Below, one piece after another: positions 6,211 through 11,667 of a stretch of 11,667 bases of DNA (within the stretch, counting starts at the first letter, position 1; each line of letters opens with the position of its first letter). The notes beneath the pieces were generated by a model that was not told the origin of the DNA, made no database searches, and was given only the letters and a program-made list of their open reading frames with translations. This DNA comes from M55B157 sp965657825 (GTDB taxonomy: Bacteria; Actinomycetota; Actinomycetes; S36-B12). A program made the translations under genes and the position numbers. The stretch covers positions 1 to 11,667 of the forward strand of contig CBFHQG010000071.1 of assembly GCA_965657825.1 (NCBI GenBank), given 5' to 3'.

Positions 6211-6645
6211 ATGGATGCGACCTCGGTGGTGCTGATCGGCAGCATCCCTCCTGCCATGGGCTCAGCCGTGCCCGGGGCATTCACGGTGCCCCCGTTCGAC
6301 GATGACGACACCTGGGTTGCGCGCACCGCACTGGCGATCACCCAGGCATGTCAGGACCAGGTCGCGGGCCCGCCGCTGCTGCTCGTCCTCGCCGAATCCA
6401 GCGCCCGTCATGCCCCGCAACTCGGCTTCGCCCAGCGAGCCGCTCGACGCGCGGTGCGCGGCTACGTCCTTGTCGATCCCGAACTGCCCCGGCCCGGAGC
6501 CGTCAGCGACTGGCCCGACGCACCCGTCACCGTGGTGCTCACCCACGCGGAGGATCCCCGGGCACGGGATGCGCACCTGCGCGGATGGGAGGTCCTCGTC
6601 GGGGACCCGTCCCGCATCATCGCCGACCTGGCCGCCCGCCCCTGA
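6211..6645 (+). CDS. Small alpha/beta-hydrolase-like protein, catalytic site apparently degenerate
   Basis: A 144-residue soluble protein that I recognise only by its pattern. PLLLVLAESSARHAPQLG is placed like the nucleophile elbow of an alpha/beta hydrolase, AVRGYVLVDPELPRPG like the following strand, PVTVVLTHAEDP like the strand ending at the catalytic acid, and WEVLVGDPSRIIADLAARP like the C-terminal strand and helix. The elbow reads AESSA instead of GxSxG and no His follows at the expected C-terminal position, so it is probably not an active serine hydrolase. It is also far shorter than the usual 250 or more residues. I start at ATG 6211, which follows the TAGGGT -10 by 7 nt; the in-frame GTG at 6202 overlaps that element. 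Its last 29 bp overlap the end of the convergent SDR gene. Hydrolase kinship is an inference; that this frame is coding is more secure. Confidence 0.65.
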   Translation: MDATSVVLIGSIPPAMGSAVPGAFTVPPFDDDDTWVARTALAITQACQDQVAGPPLLLVLAESSARHAPQLGFAQRAARRAVRGYVLVDPELPRPGAVSDWPDAPVTVVLTHAEDPRARDAHLRGWEVLVGDPSRIIADLAARP

Positions 6646-7381
6646 GCGCCCGCGCAAGCACCCGGCGCGGCAGGTGGCGTGTCACCACACCCACCGTCGA
6701 GTACAGCGGACCGGCCACGCTGACCGCACGACCGCGCGCGTTATCGCGCAGCGCCGCACCGACCACATCATCGACGCTCTGCCACATCCACGACGGGACC
6801 CCGGACATGTTCATGCTCGCCCGATCATGGAACTCAGTGCGCGTATACCCCGGGCATACCGCGGTCACCTTCACTCCCTGCCCGCTCACCTCCTGAGCCA
6901 ACCCCTCGCTGAAGGAGGTGACCCAGGCCTTCGCCGCCGAGTAGGTGCCCCCGGGTATCCAGCCGGCGACGCTGCTGACGTTGAGGACTGATCCGTGACC
7001 GCGCGCCACCATGCCTGGTACTGCCGCATGCGTCAGTCGCAGCACCGCCGTGACCAGGACATCGAGCATCGCCTGCTCAGCAGCCAGGTCACCACCGACG
7101 AAGGAGTCGGCCAGGCCGAACCCGGCATTGTTGACCAGCACATCAACAGGGCGGTCGGTATCGGACAGTCGCTCCTCGACGACCGCCATACCCGCGCGCC
7201 TCGACAGATCGGCGGGCAGGACTTCGACATCGCGACCAGCCGAGCGCAACCGTGCTGCACTGCGCTGGAGTCGATCCGAATCCCGCGCGACGAGGATCAG
7301 CTGATCCCCGCGGGCAGCGAGCGCCTCGACGAATCCCGCCCCGATTCCGGCCGTCGCGCCGGTCACCAATGCTCGTGCCAT
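6617..7381 (-). CDS. Short-chain dehydrogenase/reductase (classical SDR)
   Basis: A 254-residue NAD(P)-dependent oxidoreductase of the classical SDR family. Residues 5-15 carry the cofactor motif TGATAGIG, 80-90 the NNAG motif, 136-137 the catalytic Ser region (NVSSVAG), and Tyr147-x3-Lys151 the active site (TYSAAK). PGYTRTEF, at about 183-190, is the loop after the catalytic helix. ARDSDRL after the second strand resembles NADP-preferring members. The interval between the catalytic Ser and Tyr is about three residues shorter than in many SDRs, a form I recall from actinobacterial relatives with GGTYSAAKAW. Substrate unknown. I chose ATG 7381 over ATG 7387 because an AGGAGG lies 8 nt before the former and only 2 nt before the latter. 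The C-terminus is basic (RRVLARALRGGRPGRR), and the gene end overlaps the 6211 gene by 29 bp. Confidence 0.92.
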   Translation of the reverse strand: MARALVTGATAGIGAGFVEALAARGDQLILVARDSDRLQRSAARLRSAGRDVEVLPADLSRRAGMAVVEERLSDTDRPVDVLVNNAGFGLADSFVGGDLAAEQAMLDVLVTAVLRLTHAAVPGMVARGHGSVLNVSSVAGWIPGGTYSAAKAWVTSFSEGLAQEVSGQGVKVTAVCPGYTRTEFHDRASMNMSGVPSWMWQSVDDVVGAALRDNARGRAVSVAGPLYSTVGVVTRHLPRRVLARALRGGRPGRR

Positions 7382-7389
7382 GTCCATCG

Positions 7390-7395
7390 CCTCCT
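7390..7395 (-). promoter_or_regulatory. Ribosome binding site that decides the SDR start
   Basis: A perfect AGGAGG on the minus strand. Spacing is 8 nt to the ATG at 7381 and only 2 nt to the ATG at 7387, so the downstream ATG is the likely start. Confidence 0.75.
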
Positions 7396-7449
7396 GTTCT
7401 CCCCGGCAATTCTGCGGATCGGGCCGGGCTACCGTCCCACCCCCTGACG

Positions 7450-7455
7450 TACCGT
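7450..7455 (+). promoter_or_regulatory. Predicted -10 of a leaderless promoter, secreted protease gene
   Basis: TACCGT, then 6 nt, then the GTG at 7462. No ribosome binding site is present. An identical TACCGT lies 20 bp upstream at 7430-7435; whether that copy is a second -10, part of an operator or chance cannot be told. Confidence 0.5.
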
Positions 7456-7461
7456 GAGTAC

Positions 7462-8970
7462 GTGCCCCGTCGATCGATACGCGCGCTCCTCGGCGCACCC
7501 GCCACCAGCATGGCCGCATTCGTGGCCGCATTTGTGGCCGCATTCGTGGCTCTGGGGGCGTTGACCATCCCGACCCAGGCGGCCACCGTCGGCCCCCAGG
7601 TCGTCAATGGCACACCCGGCAACGCCGACTCCTTCGGTGCCCTCGTGGTCCTCGCCGATCGGGATATCTATCGAGCGCGCGGTCTGTACGACGCACAGGT
7701 ATGCGGAGGCACCGCAGTCACCCGCCGGATCATCATCACCGCCGCACACTGCGTGGTCGACCAGGGCACACAGACCACGCCGGGTCAGATCGTCATCGCC
7801 CATACCCCCTCGGGAGTGCTCAGCGATCCGGATGCGCAGGTCGTGCGAGTCACCGCCATCGAGGTCAACCCCGACTATGACGAGCGCACCCAGGATGGCG
7901 ACATCGCCGTGCTTCGACTGTCCACCCGTCTCGAGGCGGTGACCCCGATGCTGCCCGCGCTCCCCGCGGAGGACGCTGCGCTGGCCCCTGCCGGTGCCAC
8001 CGTGCGCGTCGCCGGATGGGGCGCCACCACTCCCGCCGGTCGGGAATTCCCTGATCGGTTCCGCACCGGCGACCTCGTGGTGTTCCCCGAGGAAGCCTGC
8101 GGTGGCGGTGCTGATTACACGATCGACGGCGTGGTCTTCCGTGGGTACGGCAACGAGGTCGACCCTGCGCTGGTGGTGTGTGCCGAGGGAGTGCGCTCCG
8201 ATCGCATCGTGGACAGTTGCATCGGTGATTCCGGCGGTCCGCTCATCGCTGGACGAAGGGAGTCCGCCCGCCTCATCGGTGTGGTGAGCTGGGGCCCGCA
8301 ACGATGTGCGAGCCAGTACCCCGGTGTGTACGCCCGCGTCTCGGCCTACACGGCCTTCCTGCGCGAGCAGGGCGTGCCGTTCGCACCGACTCCCCCTGAC
8401 GCTCCGCAGCCGCCACGCATCCTCGAGTCGACCGTCGCGCCCACGAGTGCGTCCATCACCGTCGCGCCCGCCCTGACCGGCCCTGAGCCGACGTCATTTC
8501 GTGTCAGCGCCCGCGATCGCGAGGGGAGGCTGCGCACCTGCACGATGCCGGCCACCGTCGATGGCACACCCGCACAGTGCACCCTGGAGGGGTTGCGCAC
8601 CGCACGTCGCTACACCGTCACCGCCGTCGCCCTCACCGGTTCGGTGAACTCCGAACCCTCCACCTCAATCTCAGTGAAACCCGTCGACAAGCCGGCCCGA
8701 CCGCGGATCGTCTATGCCGAGGTGACCCGTGGGGGGATCGCGGTATTCGGGGTGGACCGGATGGTGTCCAACGGCTCACCGCTCACCAAGCGCCTCGTGG
8801 CCTGCCGACCACGTGATGGTTCCCTGCCCAAGCGAACGGCGGATATCAGTACCCAAGGCATCGCCACGGTGACCGATCTGCGGCGCGGCGAGGAGTACTC
8901 CTGCCGAGCCAAGGTGGCCAATGCCCTGGGTAGCCAACGATCATCTGCGGTAACCGTTCGCGCTCGGTGA
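7462..8970 (+). CDS. Secreted trypsin-like serine protease (S1 family) with two C-terminal FN3-like domains
   Basis: A 502-residue exported protease. Residues 1-40 are a signal peptide: basic PRRSIR, a long hydrophobic AAFVAAFVAAFV core and a likely cleavage site at TQA-A. Mature VVNGTPGNADSFGALV (47-62) matches the activated N-terminus of S1 proteases. The catalytic triad is complete: His96 in ITAAHC, Asp147 in DGDIAVL and Ser257 in CIGDSGGP. Asp251, six residues before the Ser, corresponds to Asp189 of trypsin and predicts cleavage after Arg or Lys. VVSWGPQRC and PGVYARVSAY complete the domain by about 300. After a proline-rich linker (PPDAPQPP) come two fibronectin type III-like domains (about 318-410 and 411-502), each with a Cys pair, which may bind polymers or partners outside the cell. 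The GTG start follows a TACCGT -10 by 6 nt. The frame stays open upstream to 7252, but that is antisense to the SDR gene. Confidence 0.93.
   Translation: MPRRSIRALLGAPATSMAAFVAAFVAAFVALGALTIPTQAATVGPQVVNGTPGNADSFGALVVLADRDIYRARGLYDAQVCGGTAVTRRIIITAAHCVVDQGTQTTPGQIVIAHTPSGVLSDPDAQVVRVTAIEVNPDYDERTQDGDIAVLRLSTRLEAVTPMLPALPAEDAALAPAGATVRVAGWGATTPAGREFPDRFRTGDLVVFPEEACGGGADYTIDGVVFRGYGNEVDPALVVCAEGVRSDRIVDSCIGDSGGPLIAGRRESARLIGVVSWGPQRCASQYPGVYARVSAYTAFLREQGVPFAPTPPDAPQPPRILESTVAPTSASITVAPALTGPEPTSFRVSARDREGRLRTCTMPATVDGTPAQCTLEGLRTARRYTVTAVALTGSVNSEPSTSISVKPVDKPARPRIVYAEVTRGGIAVFGVDRMVSNGSPLTKRLVACRPRDGSLPKRTADISTQGIATVTDLRRGEEYSCRAKVANALGSQRSSAVTVRAR
7511..7546 (+). repeat. Three tandem 12-bp repeats inside the protease signal peptide
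   Basis: Units TGGCCGCATTCG, TGGCCGCATTTG, TGGCCGCATTCG differ by one base in the middle copy. Each encodes one AAFV step of the hydrophobic core. Copy-number slippage would lengthen or shorten the core by four residues without a frameshift. Confidence 0.9.
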
Positions 8971-8981
8971 ACCCACGGGTC

Positions 8982-8987
8982 TAGGCT
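8982..8987 (+). promoter_or_regulatory. Predicted -10 of a leaderless promoter, quinone oxidoreductase-type gene
   Basis: TAGGCT, then 8 nt, then the ATG at 8996. It sits within the 25-bp gap after the protease stop, and no ribosome binding site precedes the ATG. Confidence 0.5.
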
Positions 8988-8995
8988 GGCCCTCC

Positions 8996-9964
8996 ATGCG
9001 GGCCGCGTTCTATCGACAGCAGGGTGATTCCTCGGTGATCGAGGTCGCCGAGATCCCCACCCCCGGCCCCGGCCCCGGTGAAGTTCGCGTGCGATTGACC
9101 ACCGCCGGGGTGAACCCCACCGACTGGAAGGTCCGCCGCACCGGCCCCGCCCTGCCCTACGACTACCAGGTGCCCTGCCACGACGGCGGCGGCGTGATCG
9201 AGGCGGTCGGTACCGGAGTCGATCCTGCGCGCATCGGCGAGCGCGTCTGGGTGTACCTCGCAGCCCATCAGCGTCAGTGGGGCACCTGTGCGGAATACAC
9301 CGTCGTGCCGTCGCGCCAGGCCATCACCCTGCCCGCGCAGATCGAATTCGACCAGGCCGCCGGACTCGGAGTTCCCTACCTCACCGCGTACTCCTGTCTG
9401 TTCGCCGATGGCCCCATCGACGGCACGACGATCCTCATCGCCGGTGGCGCGGGCGCGGTGGGCAATGCCGCGATCCAGATCGCGGTGCGCGCAGGAGCTC
9501 ATGTCATCACGACGGTGAGTTCGCCGGAGAAAGGCGAGCTCGCCGCCGCCGCGGGTGCGCACGTGATCGTCAACTACCGCACCGACGATGCAGCAGCCGC
9601 AATCCGCTCCGCGGCTCGTGCCGGGGTGGATCGGGTGATCGAGGTTGCATTGGGTGCCAATCTCGATCTGGACCTGTCGGTGGTCGCCCCGCACGGTTCG
9701 ATCGTCACGTACGCCTCAGAGCCCAGTGATCCGACGATCCCCGTTCGCGCTCTGATGACCCTCAACGTCAATCTCCGCTTCATGATCCTCTATGGATTCA
9801 CCCCCGCGATGCTCGCAGCAGGGGTTGACGACATCACCGCCGGTCTCACCGAGGGTGTCTACCGGGGACTGCCGACCACTCGCTTCACCCTCGAAGAGGT
9901 TGCCGCCGCGCAAGATGCTGTCGAGGCCAACACCGTCGGCAAGGTCATCGTCGATCTGGTCTAG
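8996..9964 (+). CDS. Zinc-independent quinone oxidoreductase-type MDR protein
   Basis: A 322-residue NADPH-dependent oxidoreductase of the medium-chain dehydrogenase/reductase superfamily, closest by pattern to the NADPH:quinone reductase (zeta-crystallin/QOR) branch. The N-terminal GroES-like domain includes GPGPGEVRVRLTTAGVNPTD (about 24-43) and the barrel motif HDGGGVIEAVGTGV (62-75). The nucleotide-binding motif is IAGGAGAVGNAAIQIA (148-163), followed by the strand and loop GAHVITTVSS. The cysteines that bind catalytic and structural zinc in alcohol dehydrogenases are missing, as is normal for this branch. Its real substrate (a quinone, enone or other electrophile) cannot be told. The gene lies 25 bp after the protease and 38 bp before the CoA-transferase family gene, all on the plus strand, but each has its own -10-like site, so a shared operon is not assured. 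Confidence 0.9.
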   Translation: MRAAFYRQQGDSSVIEVAEIPTPGPGPGEVRVRLTTAGVNPTDWKVRRTGPALPYDYQVPCHDGGGVIEAVGTGVDPARIGERVWVYLAAHQRQWGTCAEYTVVPSRQAITLPAQIEFDQAAGLGVPYLTAYSCLFADGPIDGTTILIAGGAGAVGNAAIQIAVRAGAHVITTVSSPEKGELAAAAGAHVIVNYRTDDAAAAIRSAARAGVDRVIEVALGANLDLDLSVVAPHGSIVTYASEPSDPTIPVRALMTLNVNLRFMILYGFTPAMLAAGVDDITAGLTEGVYRGLPTTRFTLEEVAAAQDAVEANTVGKVIVDLV

Positions 9965-9990
9965 TTCGACGTGTCTTAACGCTGTGTACC

Positions 9991-9996
9991 CACGAT
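9991..9996 (+). promoter_or_regulatory. Weak candidate -10, CoA-transferase family gene
   Basis: CACGAT, then 6 nt, then the ATG at 10003. It matches the rmlB site TACGAT in sequence and spacing except for its first base, which departs from TAnnnT. The gene could instead be read through from the 8996 gene. Confidence 0.3.
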
Positions 9997-10002
9997 GCCA
10001 GG

Positions 10003-11244
10003 ATGGGTGGCGTGAAGACGATCACGATCGAGCAGTTGCGCGGCATCCTGGAGGATCTGCCCGACAATCCGCGCATCGTGTGCTCGGGCAACTTCGCGAT
10101 GCCGAGGACCTTACTCGGCCTCATCGATGAAGTGGTGCCTCGTTTCCGGCTGACGATGCTCAATGCGCAGCCGGGTGTTCCCGATCGTGACGGCATCACC
10201 CAGGAGACGATCTTCGTCGGCCCCGGGGTGCGAGACAGTCCACGCCTGGAATACACCCCGTGCCGGTTGAGTCTCGGCCCGATCCTGTTCCGTGACGAGC
10301 ATCGACCCGACGTCGTGCTCGTGCACACCTCCGCTCCGCGCTACGACACCGTGAGCCTGGGTATCGAGGTCAACGTCCTGCCTGCCGCGATCGAGGTGGC
10401 TCGTGAGCATGGTGCGATCGTGATCGCGCAGGCTAATGAGCGCATGCCCTACACCTACGGAGATGCGCAGGTGTACGACCACGAGATCGACTATCTGGTC
10501 GAGGTCGACGAGCCGATTGCCACCCATTCCCCCGGTGCGCCCGATGACGTCGCCCAGTCGATCGGGGATCGCATCGCGCACCTGGTCGCCGATGGTGCCA
10601 CCCTGCAATTGGGTATCGGGGCGATCCCGGATGCGGTACTCGGTCGCCTGACTCGACATCGCGGCCTGCGCATTTGGACGGAGATGTTCTCCGATGGTGT
10701 GCTGGCTCTCGATGCGGCCGGCTGCCTCGATCCTGATATCCCGCTTACCGCATCGTTCCTATTCGGTAGCCAGGACCTGTATGACTTCGTGCATCTCAAC
10801 CGCCGGGTGCGCATGCTGCGCACGGAAAACACCAATGATCCCGGCCGCATCGCCCGGCAGCGTCAGATGACCAGTGTCAACTCCGCGTTGCAGGTCGATC
10901 TGTTCGATCAGGCCAATGCGAGTCGCATCCGCGGTCGGATCTTCTCCGGGTTCGGGGGGTCGGTCGATTTCATCGAGGGTGCCCTGCACTCACGTGGCGG
11001 TGCGGCCTATATCGCGCTTCCGTCCTGGCACGCCAAGGCCGATGTGTCGACCATCGTGCCGCGCATCACTGAGCCGGTGACGTCGTTCCAGCACAGCGCA
11101 GTGGTCACCGAGCAGGGGGTCGCCCCCGCGTTCGGGCACAGCGAACACCAGCAGGCCCGCGCCATCATTGATGCGGCAGCGCACCCCGATGCCCGCGCCG
11201 GTCTGCGCGAGGCTGCCGGGCAGATGGGTCTGCTCGCCGGCTGA
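10003..11244 (+). CDS. Acetyl-CoA hydrolase / CoA-transferase family enzyme (4-hydroxybutyrate CoA-transferase-like)
   Basis: A 413-residue cytoplasmic enzyme of the family I CoA-transferase fold that includes acetyl-CoA hydrolase, succinyl-CoA:acetate and 4-hydroxybutyrate CoA-transferases. VSLGIEVN (about 117-124) and IAQANERMPYTYGD (about 141-154) belong to the N-terminal half. LQLGIGAIPDAV (201-212) is the CoA-binding glycine-rich loop, and EMFSDG (227-232) supplies the Glu expected to carry CoA as a thioester (Glu227). SGFGGSVDFIEGA and VVTEQGVAPAFG lie in the C-terminal half. The usual leucine-arginine-glycine after the latter motif is replaced by AFGHSEHQQ, a divergence that may matter for specificity. 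Donor and acceptor acids cannot be read. The start could be ATG 10003 (CACGAT 6 nt before) or the in-frame GTG 10012 (AGGA 8 nt before); I keep 10003. It ends 17 bp before rmlB. Confidence 0.88.
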   Translation: MGGVKTITIEQLRGILEDLPDNPRIVCSGNFAMPRTLLGLIDEVVPRFRLTMLNAQPGVPDRDGITQETIFVGPGVRDSPRLEYTPCRLSLGPILFRDEHRPDVVLVHTSAPRYDTVSLGIEVNVLPAAIEVAREHGAIVIAQANERMPYTYGDAQVYDHEIDYLVEVDEPIATHSPGAPDDVAQSIGDRIAHLVADGATLQLGIGAIPDAVLGRLTRHRGLRIWTEMFSDGVLALDAAGCLDPDIPLTASFLFGSQDLYDFVHLNRRVRMLRTENTNDPGRIARQRQMTSVNSALQVDLFDQANASRIRGRIFSGFGGSVDFIEGALHSRGGAAYIALPSWHAKADVSTIVPRITEPVTSFQHSAVVTEQGVAPAFGHSEHQQARAIIDAAAHPDARAGLREAAGQMGLLAG

Positions 11245-11249
11245 GCCCC

Positions 11250-11255
11250 TACGAT
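11250..11255 (+). promoter_or_regulatory. Predicted -10 of a leaderless promoter, rmlB
   Basis: TACGAT, then 6 nt, then the ATG at 11262, in the 17-bp gap after the CoA-transferase family gene. There is no ribosome binding site. Confidence 0.5.
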
Positions 11256-11261
11256 GCCGTG

Positions 11262-11667
11262 ATGCGCATCGTGGTCACGGGGGGAGCCGGATTCATCGGC
11301 TCCCACTACGTGCGGCGCCTGTTGACCGGTGCCAGCGACCTACGTCCTGATCAGGTTGTCGTCCTCGACAAGCTCACCTACGCGGGCAACCTGACCAATC
11401 TGGCCCCCGTCGACTCCGACCCCCGACTGCAGATCGTCGTCGGCGATATCTGCGACGCGGATGTGCTCGATCAGGTGCTTCCCGATACCGACGTGGTGGT
11501 GAATTTCGCTGCCGAGACCCATGTCGACCGTTCCATCCACGGCCCCGCTGATTTCATCCTCACCAATGTGGTCGGTGCGCAGACGTTGTTCGATGCCTGC
11601 CTGCGCCATGACACACCGCGAGTGGTGCACATCGGCACCGACGAGGTGTACGGCTCGATCGATTCAG
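11262..11667 (+). CDS. rmlB: dTDP-glucose 4,6-dehydratase, N-terminal part (gene runs off the right edge)
   Basis: RmlB converts dTDP-glucose to dTDP-4-keto-6-deoxyglucose, the second step to dTDP-L-rhamnose used in surface polysaccharides and, in mycobacteria, the arabinogalactan linker. The 135 codons present give MRIVVTGGAGFIGSHYVRRL, with the NAD-binding GxxGxxG, then LDKLTYAGNLTNL, which contacts the cofactor adenosine, NFAAETHVDRSI, and GTDEVYGSI, whose Thr-Asp-Glu are catalytic in RmlB. These match RmlB better than UDP-glucose epimerases. About 330 residues are usual, so roughly 40 percent is here. The GTG at 11259 is in frame, but the ATG at 11262 fits the TACGAT -10, 6 nt upstream, and the family N-terminus. 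Whether other rhamnose genes follow lies outside the window. Confidence 0.95.
   Translation, partial: MRIVVTGGAGFIGSHYVRRLLTGASDLRPDQVVVLDKLTYAGNLTNLAPVDSDPRLQIVVGDICDADVLDQVLPDTDVVVNFAAETHVDRSIHGPADFILTNVVGAQTLFDACLRHDTPRVVHIGTDEVYGSIDS

Noticed and set aside
7252..7461. Upstream extension of the protease frame
   Set aside because: It is antisense to the start of the SDR gene, and would place the signal peptide some 70 residues inside the protein.
7382..7543. Upstream extension of the SDR frame past AGGAGG
   Set aside because: The residues are low-complexity and basic, they run across the divergent gap and into the protease signal peptide, and the TGxxxGIG motif follows directly after ATG 7381.
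7429..8301. 290-codon minus-strand frame under the protease
   Set aside because: It is His/Gly/Asp-rich and motif-free, exactly antisense to well-supported protease codons including the triad.
9061..9084. CCCGGC hexamer repeat in the MDR gene as a regulatory or unstable repeat
   Set aside because: It encodes the PTPGPGPGE turn common at this position in QOR-type proteins, and is short with ordinary codon bias.
1..11667. A defence, mobile or secondary-metabolite system
   Set aside because: No toxin, nuclease, helicase, integrase, transposase, carrier-protein or regulator genes are present; the genes are housekeeping enzymes or common accessory enzymes with matching base composition.

Overview
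The window reads as core chromosome of a high-G+C actinobacterium (roughly two-thirds G+C by eye). Codons are strongly G/C-ending, several starts are GTG, a DUF3151 gene is present, and the gene set purA / DUF3151 / fructose-bisphosphate aldolase / SpoU methyltransferase / pyrE matches the order I know from Mycobacterium tuberculosis (Rv0357c, Rv0360c, Rv0363c, Rv0380c, Rv0382c). I cannot name the genus. I see no tRNA, rRNA, insertion sequence, CRISPR array or phage gene, and no stretch over 300 bases without a gene.

Layout. Bases 1-2592, minus strand: an apparent operon, transcribed leftwards, of a class I fructose-bisphosphate aldolase, a DUF3151 protein, a renalase-like FAD protein and the first 60 codons of purA. 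Bases 2710-3930, plus: a class V PLP enzyme, overlapping tail to tail with a minus-strand SpoU RNA methyltransferase (3906-4589). Bases 4628-5572, plus: a DUF368 (PopT-type) polyprenyl-phosphate transporter, which converges on minus-strand pyrE (5639-6187) across a 13-bp-arm inverted repeat. Bases 6211-6645, plus: a small alpha/beta-hydrolase-like protein, overlapping tail to tail with a minus-strand short-chain dehydrogenase (6617-7381). Bases 7462-11667, plus: a secreted trypsin-like protease with two FN3-like domains, a zinc-less quinone oxidoreductase-type MDR protein, an acetyl-CoA hydrolase/CoA-transferase family enzyme and the first 135 codons of rmlB.

How the genes relate. PurA and PyrE are nucleotide biosynthesis enzymes, aldolase is central carbon metabolism, and PopT and RmlB serve envelope polymer synthesis. 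The rest are enzymes of unknown substrate. This is a housekeeping neighbourhood with mixed functions, not one pathway.

The strongest unlisted signal is in how the genes start. Eight of the 14 genes have a TAnnnT -10 hexamer ending 6-8 nt before the start codon, which predicts leaderless mRNAs; a ninth has a one-mismatch version. Four of the remaining five have a clear Shine-Dalgarno sequence, and the fifth sits 4 nt behind its upstream gene. Two divergent pairs (spoU/popT and pyrE/6211) have start codons only 38 and 23 bp apart, and the second pair appears to share a single palindromic -10 element. I found no convincing undescribed multi-gene system.
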